From Streptococcus porci DSM 23759 (GTDB taxonomy: Bacteria; Bacillota; Bacilli; Lactobacillales; Streptococcaceae), in the NCBI RefSeq assembly GCF_000423765.1, contig NZ_AUIP01000017.1, positions 1-62,068 of the forward strand: 62,068 bases of DNA. Reading direction: 5' to 3'. The notes beneath the pieces are model-generated. The model saw only the letters and a list, made by a program, of their open reading frames with translations. It was not told the DNA's origin and searched no databases. Within the stretch, counting starts at the first letter, position 1; every line of letters starts with the position of its first letter. The translations under genes and the position numbers were made by a program. Shown piece by piece: positions 1 through 8,144 of this stretch.

Positions 1-1374
1 TATGTTGCTGACAACTGGTCTTTTGCTCAGACACGTACAATCGGACATGATGCCAAGGCGGTTAATGCTGCAGCTAAAGAAGTTGGACTCAAAACAACTT
101 CAGCTGAAGATGAGGCTCAGGGATTCCAAAGTTATGAAAATATGAACACCTTTAGCAATCCAAGCGCTACAGTAACGCTTGCAAATGCTAAACGTAAAAT
201 CTATCAGAGCCTTATTAGTTTCATGTTTAATGGTTATGAGTATTTACATGCTGAATCAATTTCTGGTCTAACTAATGACACACGTTACTTGGGGATTGAT
301 CTATCATCTCGTTCTGATGCAAATTCTGTACATTTTCTACTGGTAGGAGATGAGGACTTGGTTTCAGAATCAACTTTTGATAAAACAGCGATTGCTAACA
401 ACAGCACAATCGAAAAACTTCAAGAAGTATATCAAAAAGCAAAGGACTCCCTAGTTAAGGCAGAGGAAGCTAATAAAAAAGCTCAAGAAACTCTAGCACT
501 TAAACAAGCTGAAAAGGGTACAGCCGAAGCTACTGCTAAGACTGCTCAGGAGTCTTTAGAAAAAGCGTTAGCTACCCCAGTACAAACTCCGTTGGCTGAA
601 AAAGCGGTAACTTTGGCTAAAGGAAAAGTAATAGCTTCAAATGGGGTATATCAGAAAGCTCAGGAAGCACTGAAAACTCTTAAAGCTGACGTTAAACAAA
701 AACAAGCTAATGTTGAAGCAGCAAATGCCTACTTGAAAGCAAAAGAAGTTGAGTTGGAAGCTCTCCAACAGTTACTAAGTGCTGACAAGAAAGTCTTGGA
801 ACAAGCTAAATTGGCTAAGTCCGAAGCAACACTCAAAGTTAAGAAAGCTGAAAATACTTTATCAGAGCTTAAGGAAAAATTAGCTGAAGCTAACAATGAC
901 TTGAAAGTTCTCCTAAATGCTCCAGCAGTCCTTAAGGATGCTCAAGCTATTTTGAAACTATCTGTTTCACGATTAGAAGATAAAAAATCTGCTTTGGCAG
1001 CGGCTACTTCTCGCTTAGAAGAACTAAAAGCGATTGAAAAAGAAGCTACCAACCATTATAAGGTAGTATTAAACGCTTATCAAAAGGTACAAGAGGCTAA
1101 ACGTCAAGAACAACTTGAAAAAGAGCGTAAAGAAGAAATTAACTCTAATAAAACTACTGTACCTATTACTTACAATACTGGTAAAGTATTAGGTGGTGTA
1201 GCGTTGGCTAGTCAGGTATCGCCTGTTACTAAGTCTACAGATGAGCCTATTAGCCAAGCAAAAGCTGACTTACCAGCTACAGGGGATTCTGAATCTGCTC
1301 TTGGCTTGCTTGGTTTTGTCTTAACTCTTATGTCAACATTTGGATTAGTTAAGTCTAAGAAGCAATCACACTAA
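1..1374 (+). CDS. LPXTG-anchored surface protein, SEC10/PgrA-like (5' end outside window)
   Basis: The reading frame is open from base 1, so only the C-terminal part (about 457 residues) is present. The first ~130 residues form a globular segment with Trp, Arg and His-Ala patterns that recall the SEC10/PgrA surface-exclusion domain of Gram-positive conjugative elements. Next comes a long Ala/Lys/Glu-rich coiled coil (roughly codons 135-385) with heptad-like repeats. The end has an LPATGD sortase motif, a hydrophobic segment and a Lys-rich tail, so the protein is covalently attached to peptidoglycan. PgrA-type proteins are known from plasmids and ICEs, and the integrase relics directly downstream fit an element origin, but that link is inference. 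Wall anchoring is certain; the family call is moderately sure. Confidence 0.8.
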   Translation, partial: YVADNWSFAQTRTIGHDAKAVNAAAKEVGLKTTSAEDEAQGFQSYENMNTFSNPSATVTLANAKRKIYQSLISFMFNGYEYLHAESISGLTNDTRYLGIDLSSRSDANSVHFLLVGDEDLVSESTFDKTAIANNSTIEKLQEVYQKAKDSLVKAEEANKKAQETLALKQAEKGTAEATAKTAQESLEKALATPVQTPLAEKAVTLAKGKVIASNGVYQKAQEALKTLKADVKQKQANVEAANAYLKAKEVELEALQQLLSADKKVLEQAKLAKSEATLKVKKAENTLSELKEKLAEANNDLKVLLNAPAVLKDAQAILKLSVSRLEDKKSALAAATSRLEELKAIEKEATNHYKVVLNAYQKVQEAKRQEQLEKERKEEINSNKTTVPITYNTGKVLGGVALASQVSPVTKSTDEPISQAKADLPATGDSESALGLLGFVLTLMSTFGLVKSKKQSH

Positions 1375-1423
1375 AATTATGACCGCAATGTCGTAAAACT
1401 AGAAAAGAAAGGAAAAAGGTATT

Positions 1424-1643
1424 ACCCATGGTGCTAGTTAATTTCAACATACAATAAAAAGCCCAAATGGACTATACTGCTAAATCTCATCATTTGCAAT
1501 GGAATGTACGCCAATTATCACAAATTTGTCATCACTTCTACCAAAATTATTGCGCAGATTCCTTCAAATATCGGCGTAATGTTAGCTTAGTTAAAGTTTC
1601 AGATGAATCGCTCCTTGTCTTGCTTTTGTTACAAGCTGAAGAC
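1424..1643 (+). mobile_element. Left-end fragment of an IS982-family insertion sequence
   Basis: A terminal sequence starting ACCC at 1424 precedes an ATG at 1467. The reading frame from there encodes about 58 residues typical of the N-terminus of IS982-family transposases (His-His-Leu-Gln opening, a Cys-X3-Tyr-like stretch, then a Ser-Asp-Glu and Leu-Leu-Leu-Gln-Ala block). Similarity stops at the Leu-Gln-Ala-Glu position and the frame ends four codons later. The catalytic DDE part and the right inverted repeat are missing. This is a deletion derivative that cannot encode a transposase. It joins the excisionase-like scrap downstream. Confidence 0.7.
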
Positions 1644-1791
1644 TTTAAATAATGACCTTATAGAAATGAGAAGATTATCTCAATTTGAAAGTGCAATTTT
1701 GAGACCAACTCATAAGAGGGTGTATATAAGTGTTGAAGGTTATCGAAAGTTCCTTCAATTCAAACAAGAGAAGCGTGAGAAAGCTATGTAG
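1644..1791 (+). pseudogene. Excisionase-like scrap
   Basis: From the ATG at 1666 the frame gives 41 residues rich in Arg and Lys, ending shortly before the integrase. The content (Arg-Pro-Thr motif, Val-Tyr-Ile-Ser, Gly-Tyr-Arg-Lys-Phe) looks like the C-terminal half of small DNA-binding excisionases found just upstream of tyrosine integrases. The 5' half seems to have been replaced by the IS982 fragment, because the upstream in-frame codons come from the IS. Position is the main argument; the family assignment is tentative. Confidence 0.4.
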
Positions 1792-1843
1792 TTATGGTAT
1801 AATAAGCTATGCTACATAGCTTTTCTTTATATAAGGAGAAGAT

Positions 1844-2594
1844 ATGTTTTATAAACAACTAGCAAATGGCAAGTACCGTTTTTATAAAAAATTTTATGAC
1901 ATTCGAGAGCAAAAGTGGAAACAGGTCACTGTGACAATGAACTCTAAGTCAAGAGTGTCACAAGCAGAAGCAAAAAGACGGCTGGCTGTAAAAATAAATA
2001 ACATTTTATCTGCACCAACAAAGAGAGAACTGAAACTTCAAAAAATCTCAAATATGACATTCAGCCAATTACTGGAAGAGTGGCAGGATGTTCGTAGAAG
2101 TGAAATCAAACCAGCTAGCTTTAAAAGCGAGATGAATTTTCTACGCTGCTTTATAGAAGAAGTTGGAGACTTACGACTTTCGGATGATACAACACCGCAG
2201 ATACAATCGTATTTATTGGGGTTAAATATTGCGAATATTACTCGTAAAAATAGGAAAATCTATCTCAACGGAATCTTCGGTTATGCAGAGCGAATTGGTT
2301 ATATTATAAAAACACCTGTTAAAAATGTTGTGATACCAGAGTTAAGCGTGATTACAGCTATATCAATTTATCAAAGATAGATGTGACACGGTTTTGGGTG
2401 AGGGGAGGGCGTACAATATTCACATGCTCAGGCATTCTCATATTAGTTTATTAGCGGAGCTAGGTGTTCCTATAAAAGCTATCATGGAACGTGTCGGTCA
2501 TATTGATGAATCTATAACCCTCAAGATTTATAGTCATGTGACACAGAATATACATGATGAAGTCAGGAAAAAACTTAATCAAATTTCTTTATAA
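1844..2594 (+). pseudogene. Tyrosine recombinase (phage/ICE integrase), internally deleted and frameshifted
   Basis: The ATG at 1844 follows an AAGGAGAAG ribosome site. The first ~165 codons match the integrase plan of an arm-binding domain (Lys/Arg/Tyr-rich) followed by the SAM-like core-binding domain. The frame then shifts and stops at 2380. From about 2400 a second frame encodes the end of the catalytic domain: His-Met-Leu-Arg-His (the H-x-x-R box), a Gly-His box, and Tyr-Ser-His with the nucleophile Tyr. The segment with the first catalytic Arg and Lys is deleted. Intact family members are about 370-400 residues; here about 230 codons remain in two frames. It is non-functional, so the element it moved can no longer use this enzyme. 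Confidence 0.85.
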
Positions 2595-2596
2595 AA

Positions 2597-2660
2597 CTAA
2601 CCATGAGATTAACCACAAATTAACCATAGTAGGGGAAATAATTGGGAAACATGGGGAAGT
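2597..2660 (+). repeat. Short phased direct repeats next to the integrase relic (probable arm-type sites)
   Basis: TAACCA occurs at 2598, 2610 and 2621, and GGGAA at 2633, 2644 and 2654, so both words recur every 10-12 bp, about one helical turn. They lie just after the integrase stop and just before tatD. Integrases of this type bind phased short direct repeats (arm sites) beside the attachment core, so this is probably the remains of the element's attachment region. Confidence 0.45.
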
Positions 2661-2722
2661 ATGGAAATTTGAAAAAAGCTTAGTAGAGCTTATTGAGATA
2701 CCGTTAGGAAGTAAGAGGAATT

Positions 2723-3511
2723 ATGAAAAATCAAACCATGGAAATATTCGATACCCATACCCACCTCAACGTGGAAAATTTTAATGAGACAGTGGAAGAA
2801 GAATTGGCCTTAGCTAAGGAGATGGGGGTCACCCTTCATAATGTGGTCGGTTTTGACCGTCCAACTATCGAGCGAGCCATTGAACTGGCAGACGCTCATC
2901 CCGAAATTTACCTGACTCTTGGCTGGCATCCGACTGAAGCAGGCTCTTACAATGACGAAGTGGAAAGCTACCTGCGTCAAGTTCTTAAACATCCAAAGGT
3001 TATCGCTTTGGGCGAGATTGGACTTGACTATTACTGGATGGAGGATCCAAAGGAAGTACAAAATAAGGTTTTCAAGCGCCAGATAGCGCTGGCTAAGGAA
3101 CTGGACCTACCCTTTGTGGTCCACACCCGTGATGCTCTCAAAGACACCTATGAGGTCATTAAGGAAGTTGGCGTTGGACCTCGTGGTGGGATTATGCATT
3201 CCTATTCAGGTTCTTTGGAAATGGCAGAGCGTTTTATGGAGCTGGGGATGATGATTTCATTTTCAGGGGTTGTCACATTTAAGAAATCAATCGAACTCCA
3301 AGAGTGTGCACAGCATTTACCCTCAGAAAAAATCCTAGTCGAAACGGACGCCCCCTACCTAGCGCCCGTGCCAAAGCGAGGACGTGAAAACAAAACCGCC
3401 TACACCCGTTACGTGGTCGAGAAAATCGCTGAGCTTCGTGGCATGTCCGTGGAAGAAGTAGCAGAAGTAACCTATGACAATGCTATGCGGGTATTTGGAG
3501 TGAAAAAGTAG
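2723..3511 (+). CDS. tatD: TatD family metal-dependent hydrolase/DNase
   Basis: A 262-residue protein of normal family length. It opens with the metal-binding Phe-Asp-Thr-His-Thr-His-Leu motif (residues ~9-15) and continues with Gly-Trp-His-Pro (~70), Gly-Glu-Ile-Gly-Leu-Asp-Tyr (~95), Val-Val-His-Thr-Arg-Asp (~130), Met-His-Ser-Tyr-Ser (~155) and Val-Glu-Thr-Asp-Ala-Pro-Tyr-Leu near 205: the TIM-barrel amidohydrolase fold. TatD enzymes are cytosolic 3'-5' nucleases implicated in DNA repair and turnover. The ATG at 2723 has AGAGG upstream; a second ATG six codons in could also serve. It is followed by rnmV, the usual streptococcal order. The integrase relic ends directly upstream, so the 5' flank of tatD may have been an integration target. 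Confidence 0.93.
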   Translation: MKNQTMEIFDTHTHLNVENFNETVEEELALAKEMGVTLHNVVGFDRPTIERAIELADAHPEIYLTLGWHPTEAGSYNDEVESYLRQVLKHPKVIALGEIGLDYYWMEDPKEVQNKVFKRQIALAKELDLPFVVHTRDALKDTYEVIKEVGVGPRGGIMHSYSGSLEMAERFMELGMMISFSGVVTFKKSIELQECAQHLPSEKILVETDAPYLAPVPKRGRENKTAYTRYVVEKIAELRGMSVEEVAEVTYDNAMRVFGVKK

Positions 3512-3674
3512 ATGAGAAGAATAGCGACCATAGGTCCTAAACCGATAGTTTCCATCGTGATGAAAGTAACAGTATCCATGCCGTTAGGAAAGTTAAGTTC
3601 AAAAATAAGTAATGGAACACCGTGGGCAGTCGCTTATATCCCCATCATCTGAGGAAACTACCCAAAAGAGAATT

Positions 3675-4238
3675 ATGGAAAAAATTAAAATACATGAAGT
3701 TCTTGTGGTAGAAGGCAAGGACGATACGGCAAACTTGAAGCGTTTTTACGAGGTGGATACCTACGAAACCAGAGGCTCTGCCATTACAGATGACGATTTA
3801 GAGCGAATTGACCGGCTTAACAATTTGCGCGGGGTCATCGTTTTTACTGATCCCGACTACAGTGGGGAGCGTATCCGCAAAATCATCATGCAGGCCATCC
3901 CAACGGCCAAGCACGCTTTTCTCAACCGTGACGAAGCAGCACCAAAGTCCAAAAACAAAGGGCGCTCTCTAGGTGTTGAGCACGCTAGCTTTGAGGATTT
4001 ACAGAAAGCTCTATCCACAGTCCTTGGAGCATATGATGATGATAACCAGTTTGATATTAGTCAATCAGACCTCGTGCGCTTAGGCCTCCTTATGGAGGCG
4101 GATAGCCGAAAACGCCGCGAATATCTAGGAGAAAAGCTGCGCATTGGATATTGCAATGGCAAACAACTGCTCAAACGCTTGGAACTGTTTGGGATAAGTT
4201 TGGAGGAGGTGGAAGAGTGTATGGGGGAATATGAGTGA
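3675..4238 (+). CDS. rnmV: Ribonuclease M5 (5S rRNA maturase)
   Basis: 187 residues from the ATG at 3675. An N-terminal TOPRIM domain carries Val-Val-Glu-Gly-Lys-Asp-Asp (metal-binding Glu, ~13) and Thr-Asp-Pro-Asp-Tyr-Ser-Gly-Glu-Arg (~60), the signature of RNase M5, which trims the 5S rRNA precursor with ribosomal protein L18. A longer frame reaches back to 3612, but the extra 21 residues are unlike the family, whose members begin just before the Val-Val-Glu-Gly motif, so I use the internal start. Only a weak GAG lies upstream. The 163 bases between tatD and this start show no recognisable gene. In streptococci rnmV is normally followed at once by rsmA; here about 5 kb intervenes. Confidence 0.9.
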   Translation: MEKIKIHEVLVVEGKDDTANLKRFYEVDTYETRGSAITDDDLERIDRLNNLRGVIVFTDPDYSGERIRKIIMQAIPTAKHAFLNRDEAAPKSKNKGRSLGVEHASFEDLQKALSTVLGAYDDDNQFDISQSDLVRLGLLMEADSRKRREYLGEKLRIGYCNGKQLLKRLELFGISLEEVEECMGEYE

Positions 4239-4458
4239 ATTGGAATCAGGCAAGGAAGTATTTGCTATGAACCAGCTGGATTTGACTGCTGGCTTCAATC
4301 TCTTCTTACAAAACATTGCTGTAAAAAATGAATTTCCAATTCTGACAGCAGAAGAGTTGTTTTTACAGTTACAGAAGGAAATCCGGGAAAATCAGCAGGC
4401 GATTGAGGCAGGTCAAGGGATCAGCCTAGAGCGTGTCAAAGAGAAGTATGGAATTTGA
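4231..4458 (+). CDS. Small protein with antitoxin-like C-terminus
   Basis: 75 residues; the ATG lies inside the end of rnmV (8-base overlap) behind GGGGGAA. An alternative start at 4267 has its own AAGGAAG and gives 63 residues. The C-terminal half is acidic and helical and ends in an Ala-Gly-Gln-Gly-Ile-Ser-Leu-Glu-x-Val-x-x-Lys-Tyr-Gly pattern. That pattern resembles the tails of antitoxins that pair with RelE/ParE toxins. No toxin gene follows: the next ~200 bases hold no convincing ORF. It is the first gene of the accessory insertion between rnmV and rsmA. The function is not established; an orphan antitoxin is my best guess. Confidence 0.5.
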   Translation: MSELESGKEVFAMNQLDLTAGFNLFLQNIAVKNEFPILTAEELFLQLQKEIRENQQAIEAGQGISLERVKEKYGI

Positions 4459-4656
4459 GTTTTATTCAGTGATACTTGCTGTAGCAGTGGAGAAGGAAGG
4501 GAAAAGTAATATAGACTTATCAAGGTGTTAGAGTTTCTGTTCAAAGTGTTTTAACTGTTTTACGTATTTTTCAAAATGGTTTATACATCAGGCTATTCAG
4601 ATATTTTAAGTCGAAATAAAAAGTAGCAGAATAGCTATAAAATTCGAGGAGAGAGT

Positions 4657-7449
4657 ATGAAAGGGAATTATTATTTAGCTAAAAATCGACTAATAGATGC
4701 AATACAAGATGATTCGTTAATTTTGTTCGTTGGTTCAGGCATTTCGAAGAATTCTGGATTACCTACATGGGGAGAATTGATAGATATTTTCTCCGCTGAA
4801 TTGAATATTTCCGAAGAATCGCCCGACTTATCTGATTATTTAAGGATAGCACAATATTACTATGATACTTTTGGTAAGAATCAATACATGAAAAGAATTG
4901 AGGAAGTTTTTTCAAGTAAGGGGGTGACTGTTCCAAACAGATTACACGAGTTGATAGAGATTCTTTCTCCTAAACACATTATTACGACTAATTATGATAC
5001 TTTACTTGAACAACAGTTTGAAAATGGTATGTTAAGGTATAATGTTGTAGCTTCGGACAGAGATATTCCATACGTGAAATCAGAAAAATATCTAATTAAA
5101 ATGCATGGAGATTTTAGAAAGAAAAATATTGTATTGAAGGAAGATGATTATCTTGATTATCATTTAAACTTTCCCATGATTTCTACACTCATCCAATCAC
5201 TCATAATGAATCATACAATTCTATTTGTAGGATATTCTTTAAGCGATTCTACGTTTAATTCTATCTTTAGGTTAATACAAAATAATTTTGAGTTGGATGC
5301 AAAAGTTGCCTATTTTTATACCCCAGATGGTCCGTCAACAATTGTCAGAGACTATTATAAGAAAAAAGGGATATTTATTATTTCTAATGATTTTAAGGAG
5401 AGTTGTATATCAGATAATTCTTCATCTAAAGGGAATAGGGATTTTGAGTTATTTGAAAGAACGAAAAATTTTTTAGAGGATATTACTAATTCGAAAAGAA
5501 AAAAAATAAGAAATGCAGATGATTTATGGAATCAGATTTCATTTTTAGATAAGCTATACTTTATAGATTTTAGGGATTTTTTAAAGTATTCTAACTTAAA
5601 AGGAAGTGTATATATAGATTCCGGAGGATACTTTTGGAGTACGAGAGAGGGAGTTGGTTTTGAAATCGATAATCATGGAAAAATAAAAGATTTAATTGAA
5701 AAAAAATCAATACTCAATAATTTTTTTGATTTAGAATTGAATGAGAGTAGGAATCTGACTGCTAACAAATATCTGGCGGAAGTATTTGTACTATATCAAG
5801 AAAAGAAGTATTCTCTAGCAAAGGCTAAATTTAGAGAATTAGCGAATGCTTCGTATCGCAGAAAAGATTACTTTACTTTCTTACTGTGTGAATTTAATTT
5901 TAAACATATCCATACTTTTTGGCATGATGAGGAAGATTATCAAGAACCAATTTTCTTAGAGGAATTAAGTGAGTTAACTCAACAGATAATAGATTCAACA
6001 TCTGGGAATGACAAAAAGATTCTTGAATATTTTAGAGATACAATCTTAAATATGAGTTTTCTGGATAGAAAACTAGAGTGCATAAATGATTTATTTGATA
6101 AAATTAGAGAGGAACATAACTTGTATAAAAGAGGTGGTTCTTCGTATAATAATAATCTATGGAACGCAGAATATGAAATACAAAATTTACAGGATTTTAT
6201 TGAGTTAAACTGTATTTGTGTTGAACAGTATAGACCATATAAAGCTATCATTAATAGATATTTTGAAATATTACTTCTAAGTTATGATAATTCAAACTTA
6301 AAAAAATCAAATTCAAGTGATGTATTTTATAATGTATCATCTGTTATTAAAGAGCTTGAATTGAATGATGCTAAAATAATTCTTCCAAGTTTAAATCTTA
6401 AATTGTTAAGAATGTATTTGCGTAATTATTCATTTAGTAAGATAAAAATCAGTAATGAAACAAGAAGATTTTTATTTGATAAAATTGAGGAGCTTCAACA
6501 AATTGACAGATTAGATAATCTTGAAATTTATCAAGAATGTAAACATTTATTGAGCTTTCTTTCGTTTATTGAATATAAGGACGATAACATCTCTCAATTG
6601 ATTACTATTCTGGATAGACAAATTTTGTACTTTGACTTGAGTGACGAGATAAAAGGAATATTAAAAACTATTATTCTTAATATAGAATGCATAAGTAGTG
6701 ATTTGGAGAAAAAACAATTAATTACGATTATTGAGAGACATATTAATGATATTATTAAGGATACTTTAGAGATTCATTATAATAACTTTGAATTATATGC
6801 TGAATTGCTTCATTTGTGTAAATTAGGAGGAACTAATGTTATTATATCCGTTGAGGAATTAAGAGTAGATATTCTAAAATTAAAATATGAAGATGTAGAT
6901 ATATGCGAGATTTTTAAGTATACAAAATTTTTTGTTAATTTTTTTGAATATTTAAGTGTTGAGACACAAGGAGACATTATTGAATTTTTCGCAAAATATG
7001 AAGAAGAGGAGTCGATAGAAATAAGGTTTCACGAAATCATTGAATTAATGCTTTCAGAAATTTTTGATTTCTCTAAAATTCAAAAGGATATATATACATA
7101 TTTGATGGGTAGAATAAATGCTGAGGAATCAGCTATTCAATCATATCCAGATCCTTTGAAAACCTCACTATCTAATTTGTTTAATTTAAAAAATAAAGGT
7201 TATTTTGCAGAAATTAGTATAACTGATATGATTCAGGATATTGAGAAAGATATTAAAGGGATTTTTCCTGAAGTTGATTGGAAGTGGTTTAATGACCGTA
7301 GTGACAGAGTAATGAAAATGCTATTAGAACATAGAACACCTAGCGATATTAAAAAATACTTTGCAACAACTGAAGAAGACAAGGAACGGTTGAATAGTCT
7401 TATCGTTAGGTTGCTTGATGAGAGGAAAATAGAATTCAATAATAGATAA
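4657..7449 (+). CDS. Large SIR2-domain protein, candidate antiphage NADase (DSR-like)
   Basis: 930 residues behind GAGGAGAG. Residues ~15-210 form a SIR2-like NAD-binding domain. It has Leu-Phe-Val-Gly-Ser-Gly-Ile-Ser (24-30), Thr-Thr-Asn-Tyr-Asp (110-114, likely catalytic Asn112), Lys-Met-His-Gly-Asp (148-152, likely catalytic His150) and Leu-Phe-Val-Gly-Tyr-Ser (189-194). Residues ~280-930 are Leu/Ile/Glu/Lys-rich and look all-helical, with no other enzyme motif I recognise. Defence-associated sirtuins such as DSR2 have this layout (SIR2 then a long helical sensor, about 1000 residues) and deplete NAD+ on phage infection. The gene is a single transcription unit with no TIR, STAND or Argonaute partner. 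It is much more AT-rich than its neighbours and sits within a normally tight core operon, both signs of acquisition. SIR2 fold: sure. Antiphage role: inference. Confidence 0.85.
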   Translation: MKGNYYLAKNRLIDAIQDDSLILFVGSGISKNSGLPTWGELIDIFSAELNISEESPDLSDYLRIAQYYYDTFGKNQYMKRIEEVFSSKGVTVPNRLHELIEILSPKHIITTNYDTLLEQQFENGMLRYNVVASDRDIPYVKSEKYLIKMHGDFRKKNIVLKEDDYLDYHLNFPMISTLIQSLIMNHTILFVGYSLSDSTFNSIFRLIQNNFELDAKVAYFYTPDGPSTIVRDYYKKKGIFIISNDFKESCISDNSSSKGNRDFELFERTKNFLEDITNSKRKKIRNADDLWNQISFLDKLYFIDFRDFLKYSNLKGSVYIDSGGYFWSTREGVGFEIDNHGKIKDLIEKKSILNNFFDLELNESRNLTANKYLAEVFVLYQEKKYSLAKAKFRELANASYRRKDYFTFLLCEFNFKHIHTFWHDEEDYQEPIFLEELSELTQQIIDSTSGNDKKILEYFRDTILNMSFLDRKLECINDLFDKIREEHNLYKRGGSSYNNNLWNAEYEIQNLQDFIELNCICVEQYRPYKAIINRYFEILLLSYDNSNLKKSNSSDVFYNVSSVIKELELNDAKIILPSLNLKLLRMYLRNYSFSKIKISNETRRFLFDKIEELQQIDRLDNLEIYQECKHLLSFLSFIEYKDDNISQLITILDRQILYFDLSDEIKGILKTIILNIECISSDLEKKQLITIIERHINDIIKDTLEIHYNNFELYAELLHLCKLGGTNVIISVEELRVDILKLKYEDVDICEIFKYTKFFVNFFEYLSVETQGDIIEFFAKYEEEESIEIRFHEIIELMLSEIFDFSKIQKDIYTYLMGRINAEESAIQSYPDPLKTSLSNLFNLKNKGYFAEISITDMIQDIEKDIKGIFPEVDWKWFNDRSDRVMKMLLEHRTPSDIKKYFATTEEDKERLNSLIVRLLDERKIEFNNR

Positions 7450-7567
7450 TAAACGAAACTTTTGTTCATGAAACCATTTAAAAATATGAACAAATTAATG
7501 TAAAGTAAATTTCTGACAGTTCATTATGGAAGATTTACCTAAGTAGTATCTATCTGGTTGAATATGA

Positions 7568-7789
7568 AAAAGACTGGAAGCTGAGGGATACCGATTGAAA
7601 GGATATTATCGATAAGGAATGCTTTTTCTTAATGCTTCTATCCAATTTTCTGATGAGGGGGAGGTCTTCTGGATTGATTGTGCGGATTTGAAGAATGTTT
7701 CGTTGGCAGATGGTTTTGAAACTATGTTGGAAATCTTTGAACAGCCACAGCTGACGGAGAATTTTTACTGGTTTGAAGACGGGGAGTAG
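7568..7789 (+). pseudogene. Nudix hydrolase (MutX/8-oxo-dGTPase-like), C-terminal remnant
   Basis: From about 7580 one frame reads Ala-Glu-Gly-Tyr-Arg, then an in-frame TAA (7613), then an ATG (7619) followed by Ser-Asp-Glu-Gly-Glu-Val-Phe-Trp-Ile-Asp and Leu-Ala-Asp-Gly-Phe-Glu, ending at 7789. This matches the C-terminal third of streptococcal MutX-type Nudix proteins. The Nudix box (G-x5-E-x7-REUxEExGU) is absent. A frameshift near 7578 is likely, because Lys-Asp-Trp in the neighbouring frame fits the same family. It is a dead gene beside the SIR2 gene. Confidence 0.6.
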
Positions 7790-7805
7790 AAGGTGGAGAA
7801 TTGCT

Positions 7806-7841
7806 AAAGAGTTGTACAATAAGTTTGACAACTCTTTTTTT
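7806..7841 (+). terminator. Rho-independent terminator after the Nudix remnant
   Basis: A GAGTTGT/ACAACTC stem (7809-7815 with 7828-7834) is followed by seven T. The right arm also contains the -35 box of the yefM promoter, so terminator and promoter overlap. Confidence 0.75.
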
Positions 7842-7853
7842 CTATGCTATAGT
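7825..7853 (+). promoter_or_regulatory. yefM-yoeB promoter
   Basis: TTGACA at 7825-7830, a 17-base spacer, and TATAGT at 7848-7853 with an upstream TG (extended -10). This near-consensus promoter lies about 30 bases before the yefM start. Confidence 0.75.
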
Positions 7854-7882
7854 AAGCCTAGAAATGATGAGAGGTATTGCTT

Positions 7883-8143
7883 ATGGAAGCTATTGTATAT
7901 TCCCATTTTCGAAATCACTTAAAGGACTACATGAAAAAGGTCAATGACGAGTTTGAGCCTTTGGTCGTGGTTAATAAAAATCCAGAGGAAGATATTGTTG
8001 TACTGTCAAAGAGTGAGTGGGATAGCTTACAAGAAACCCTTGTTGTTGCTCGGAACGCCTATCTATCTCAAAAAGTTCTACGTGGTATGGCTCAAGTCAA
8101 AGCGGGACAAACCCAAGAACGCAATCTGATAGAGGCGGACTAG
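7883..8143 (+). CDS. yefM: YefM/Phd-family antitoxin
   Basis: 86 residues from the ATG at 7883 (AGAGG eight bases upstream; a TTG at 7877 is less likely). The N-terminus has the Phd/YefM DNA-binding and dimerisation pattern (Ala-Ile-Val-Tyr-Ser-His-Phe-Arg-Asn-His-Leu). It continues with Val-Val-Asn-Lys-Asn, Asp-Ile-Val-Val-Leu-Ser-Lys-Ser-Glu-Trp-Asp-Ser-Leu-Gln-Glu-Thr and a flexible toxin-wrapping tail. The stop is one base before the toxin ATG. YefM neutralises YoeB and, with it, represses its own promoter. Confidence 0.92.
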   Translation: MEAIVYSHFRNHLKDYMKKVNDEFEPLVVVNKNPEEDIVVLSKSEWDSLQETLVVARNAYLSQKVLRGMAQVKAGQTQERNLIEAD

Positions 8144-8144
8144 C

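Noticed and set aside
2700..3600. CCGTTAGGAA occurring before both tatD (~2701) and rnmV (~3580), considered as an attachment core duplication
   Set aside because: Ten bases with no extended match or second element boundary; chance is sufficient.
4447..4530. Short frame after the antitoxin-like gene as a toxin remnant
   Set aside because: About 27 codons without any RelE or ParE motif.
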